DNA from: Marilutibacter spongiae
GTDB lineage: Bacteria; Pseudomonadota; Gammaproteobacteria; Xanthomonadales; Xanthomonadaceae
Direction: 5' to 3'
Length of the DNA: 64,000 bases
NCBI RefSeq assembly: GCF_014145325.1
Contig: NZ_JACHTF010000002.1
Span: 62,001 to 126,000, forward strand
Part shown: in pieces, positions 62,327 to 64,000 of the stretch
Numbering within the stretch: the first letter of the stretch is position 1
Layout of the letters: the number at the start of each line of letters is the position of its first letter
Notes under the pieces: generated by a model
Told to the model about the DNA's origin: nothing
Databases searched by the model: none
The model's input: the letters and a program-made list of their open reading frames with translations, nothing else
Made by a program: the position numbers and the translations under genes

Positions 62327-63205
62327 ATGCTCAAGCTCGCTTGCGGCCCCGTCCTGGGCTCGCTCTTCCTGGCCATGCTCGCGCCAGCCGCGAACGCCGC
62401 CGACGTCACCGGCGTCGCCTTCGTCCACGGTACCGGCCAACAGACCAACGCCTATCAGGACTACTGGAAGCCGCAGATGGTCGACTCGGTCCGCCAGGGC
62501 CTCTCCAACCCGGCCAACTACACCGTCATCAACTGCGATTTCGAGCAGTACATGTGGGACAGCCGCGCCGCTGGCTGCCTGGCCGGCCAGCTGACCAGCT
62601 TCATCAACCAGCGCGGGATCACCCGCCTGATCGTCGTCACCCACTCCAATGGCGGCAACGTCATGCGCTGGATCATGTCGAACCCGACCTGGGACAGCCG
62701 CTACCCGGCGATCATCGACAAGGTCGTTCGCGTCAACGCCCTCGCCCCGTCCTCGGCGGGCACTCCGCTGGCCGACGCGGTCATGAACGGCAACGTGTTC
62801 GAGCAGTCGCTGGGTTGGCTGCTGGGCTACAAGTCGGACGCCGTGCGGATGCAGCAGGAAAGCTGGATGGCGGTCTACAACGGCCAGTACCTGTACGGCA
62901 CCTCCGGCCGCCCGGGGCTGCCGCGTACCTTCCGCAGCGTCGTCGGCAGCGACGTCGAATCGGCGATCTGGGATTCCGACAGCTATTGCGGCGGCTACGC
63001 CGAGAACGTCGGCCTGGAGACCACGCAGAACTGGCTCGACGACTGTTCGGACGGCTTCCTGGAATGCAGCAGCCAGTCGGCCGCCGGCAGCGTGTGGTTC
63101 GTGGACAAGAGCCGCACGCGGGACCGCGAGCCGCTGAGCCACAACCAGAGCCGCCGGGCCTGCTTCCGGCTCGACACCATTCTTCGCAGCGACATGCAAC
63201 AGTGA
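62327..63205 (+). CDS. Secreted alpha/beta hydrolase (lipase-like)
   Basis: A 292-residue exported protein with signal MLKLACGPVLGSLFLAMLAPAANA (cleavage near 24). The mature part has the oxyanion strand GVAFVHGTGQQT and a nucleophile elbow VVTHSNGGNVMRW, where the usual first Gly of GxSxG is Thr. Several Cys suggest disulfides. Substrate is unknown; a lipase, esterase or depolymerase is likely. AAGGGA eight bases upstream fixes this ATG over a GTG two codons earlier. It may form an operon with the next gene, 11 bases away. Confidence 0.82.
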   Translation: MLKLACGPVLGSLFLAMLAPAANAADVTGVAFVHGTGQQTNAYQDYWKPQMVDSVRQGLSNPANYTVINCDFEQYMWDSRAAGCLAGQLTSFINQRGITRLIVVTHSNGGNVMRWIMSNPTWDSRYPAIIDKVVRVNALAPSSAGTPLADAVMNGNVFEQSLGWLLGYKSDAVRMQQESWMAVYNGQYLYGTSGRPGLPRTFRSVVGSDVESAIWDSDSYCGGYAENVGLETTQNWLDDCSDGFLECSSQSAAGSVWFVDKSRTRDREPLSHNQSRRACFRLDTILRSDMQQ

Positions 63206-63216
63206 GGGACCACGAC

Positions 63217-64000
63217 ATGAACATGCGCACCCAACACCGTGCCCTCGCGGCCGCGACCCTGCCCCTGCTGCTGGCGATGGCCACGACCGCGACCTACGCG
63301 GCGACCCCGCTGCTGCCGGCCTCCGGCAACGACCAGGTGCCCGGGCGACTGGTGGCCTTGCCACCTCCGTCCGGCGACCACGAACACCAGGCGGTCAGTT
63401 ACGCCTGGAAGCTGGATCCCACCGCGCGCGTCGAGGCCGCGACGCCCTTCGAGGCGGAAAGCCGCGAGTACTGGATGACGGTCGATGGCGCCGCCCTCGA
63501 GCAGGGGGTCGATGTCAGCATGACCGCGCCGGGCTCGCTGATCCGCGTGAGCCCGGGGCGCGGCGCCCGCGCGATGGCGCCGGCGCAGTTGCGCGTCAGC
63601 CAGGGCGGCCGCGCCGTGAAGCTGCAGTCGCTTGCCGACGCCACGCAGTTGCAGGCCGCCGGCATGCCCGTCAGCGCGGGCACGTCCATCGTCAAGCTCG
63701 ACGCCGGCGCCGGTCGCTACCGGTTGCAGGCCCAGGATGCCCGCGGCGACTACGTGGTCCACGTATACGAGCCGCAGAGCGACGTCGTCCTGCGCGCCCG
63801 TCCCGATCGCCAGCAGGTGCTGGCCGGCGGTCGCATGCAGGTCGCGGTCGACATGGAGCGCGCTGGACGCCCGGTCCCGGGCAAGGCGCAGGCCCTGCTC
63901 GTCGCGCCGGACGGCAGCAGCACGCCGGTCGCCGTGCGAGGCGGCCGCGATGGCCGCAACGTCGCCCGCTTCAGGCTGCCCGAGGCGACCGGCAATGCCG
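63217..64000 (+). CDS. Secreted protein, DUF4785-like (3' end cut by window edge)
   Basis: The first 261 codons are visible. A signal peptide (MNMRTQHRALAAATLPLLLAMATTATYA) is followed by a beta-rich mature part (YWMTVDGAALEQGVDVSMTA; APAQLRVSQGGRAVKLQSL; YRLQAQDARGDYVVHVYEP), then a probable Ig-like segment (VLRARPDRQQVLAGGRMQVAV). This resembles DUF4785 proteins of Legionella and Xanthomonadaceae as I recall them; I would not assign a function. It starts 11 bases after the hydrolase, so the two are probably co-expressed. In-frame ATG two codons later is possible. Confidence 0.75.
   Translation, partial: MNMRTQHRALAAATLPLLLAMATTATYAATPLLPASGNDQVPGRLVALPPPSGDHEHQAVSYAWKLDPTARVEAATPFEAESREYWMTVDGAALEQGVDVSMTAPGSLIRVSPGRGARAMAPAQLRVSQGGRAVKLQSLADATQLQAAGMPVSAGTSIVKLDAGAGRYRLQAQDARGDYVVHVYEPQSDVVLRARPDRQQVLAGGRMQVAVDMERAGRPVPGKAQALLVAPDGSSTPVAVRGGRDGRNVARFRLPEATGNA

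Overview
The window comes from a high-GC gammaproteobacterium of the Xanthomonadaceae, most like Lysobacter or Luteimonas. The main reason is gene order. The diffusible-signal-factor (DSF) rpf cluster is followed by lysS, prfB, rpfD, recJ, rpfE, greA, carB, carA, dapB, dnaJ, dnaK, grpE, hrcA, recN, fur, bamE, ratA, smpB and ssrA, an arrangement I know from Xanthomonas and its relatives. Nearly all of it is dense core chromosome. No gene-free gap exceeds 300 bases, and I see no insertion sequence, prophage, CRISPR array or tRNA gene. The only stable RNA is tmRNA.

Layout. (1) 1-6.2 kb: two aconitase genes (acnB, cut by the window edge, and acnA/rpfA) separated by a vapBC toxin-antitoxin pair, then a lipoprotein. 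(2) 6.4-12.4 kb: quorum sensing. rpfB and rpfF point right; rpfG and rpfC point left. RpfF makes the DSF fatty-acid signal, RpfC senses it, and RpfG degrades cyclic di-GMP in response. rpfH, present between rpfC and rpfG in Xanthomonas, is absent. (3) 12.5-25.3 kb: lysS, prfB (with its programmed frameshift), rpfD, an acyltransferase, rpfE-recJ, greA and carAB. (4) 25.5-31.4 kb: dapB and the hrcA-grpE-dnaK-dnaJ chaperone group, with two good sigma-32 promoters. (5) 31.5-40 kb: recN, fur, bamE, rnfH, ratA, smpB, an orphan CHASE-domain histidine kinase, ssrA, glk and an MgtC-like protein. (6) 40-49 kb: an OmpA-like lipoprotein, phr, alr, dnaB, the rpsF-rpsR-rplI ribosomal operon, a DUF885 protein and an A-type Fe-S carrier. 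(7) 49-62 kb, all rightward: asnS, small unknowns, a PaiB-like protein, an atypical SDR, a PilZ protein, then a tightly coupled kynurenine-degradation run (aldehyde dehydrogenase, carbonic anhydrase, RidA-type deaminase, 3-hydroxyanthranilate dioxygenase, ACMS decarboxylase, kynU, kmo), followed by sbcB and a DUF2461 protein. (8) 62.2-64 kb: a secreted lipase-like hydrolase behind a promoter spanned by a perfect 20-bp palindrome, then a secreted protein cut by the window edge.

How the parts connect. The rpf genes form a complete circuit from signal synthesis to cyclic di-GMP turnover, and the PilZ protein about 40 kb away is a possible reader of that nucleotide. The kynurenine run covers every step from kynurenine to 2-oxo-3-hexenedioate; the first two tryptophan-degrading enzymes are not in the window. 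A carbonic anhydrase is translationally coupled inside this run, beside the enzyme that releases CO2. The observations I would follow up first are the palindrome-controlled lipase promoter, the carbonic anhydrase in the kynurenine operon, the SDR lacking the usual Tyr/Lys pair, the octamer repeat island between dnaK and dnaJ, stop codons in the loops of terminal hairpins, and the palindrome covering the rpfF ribosome binding site.
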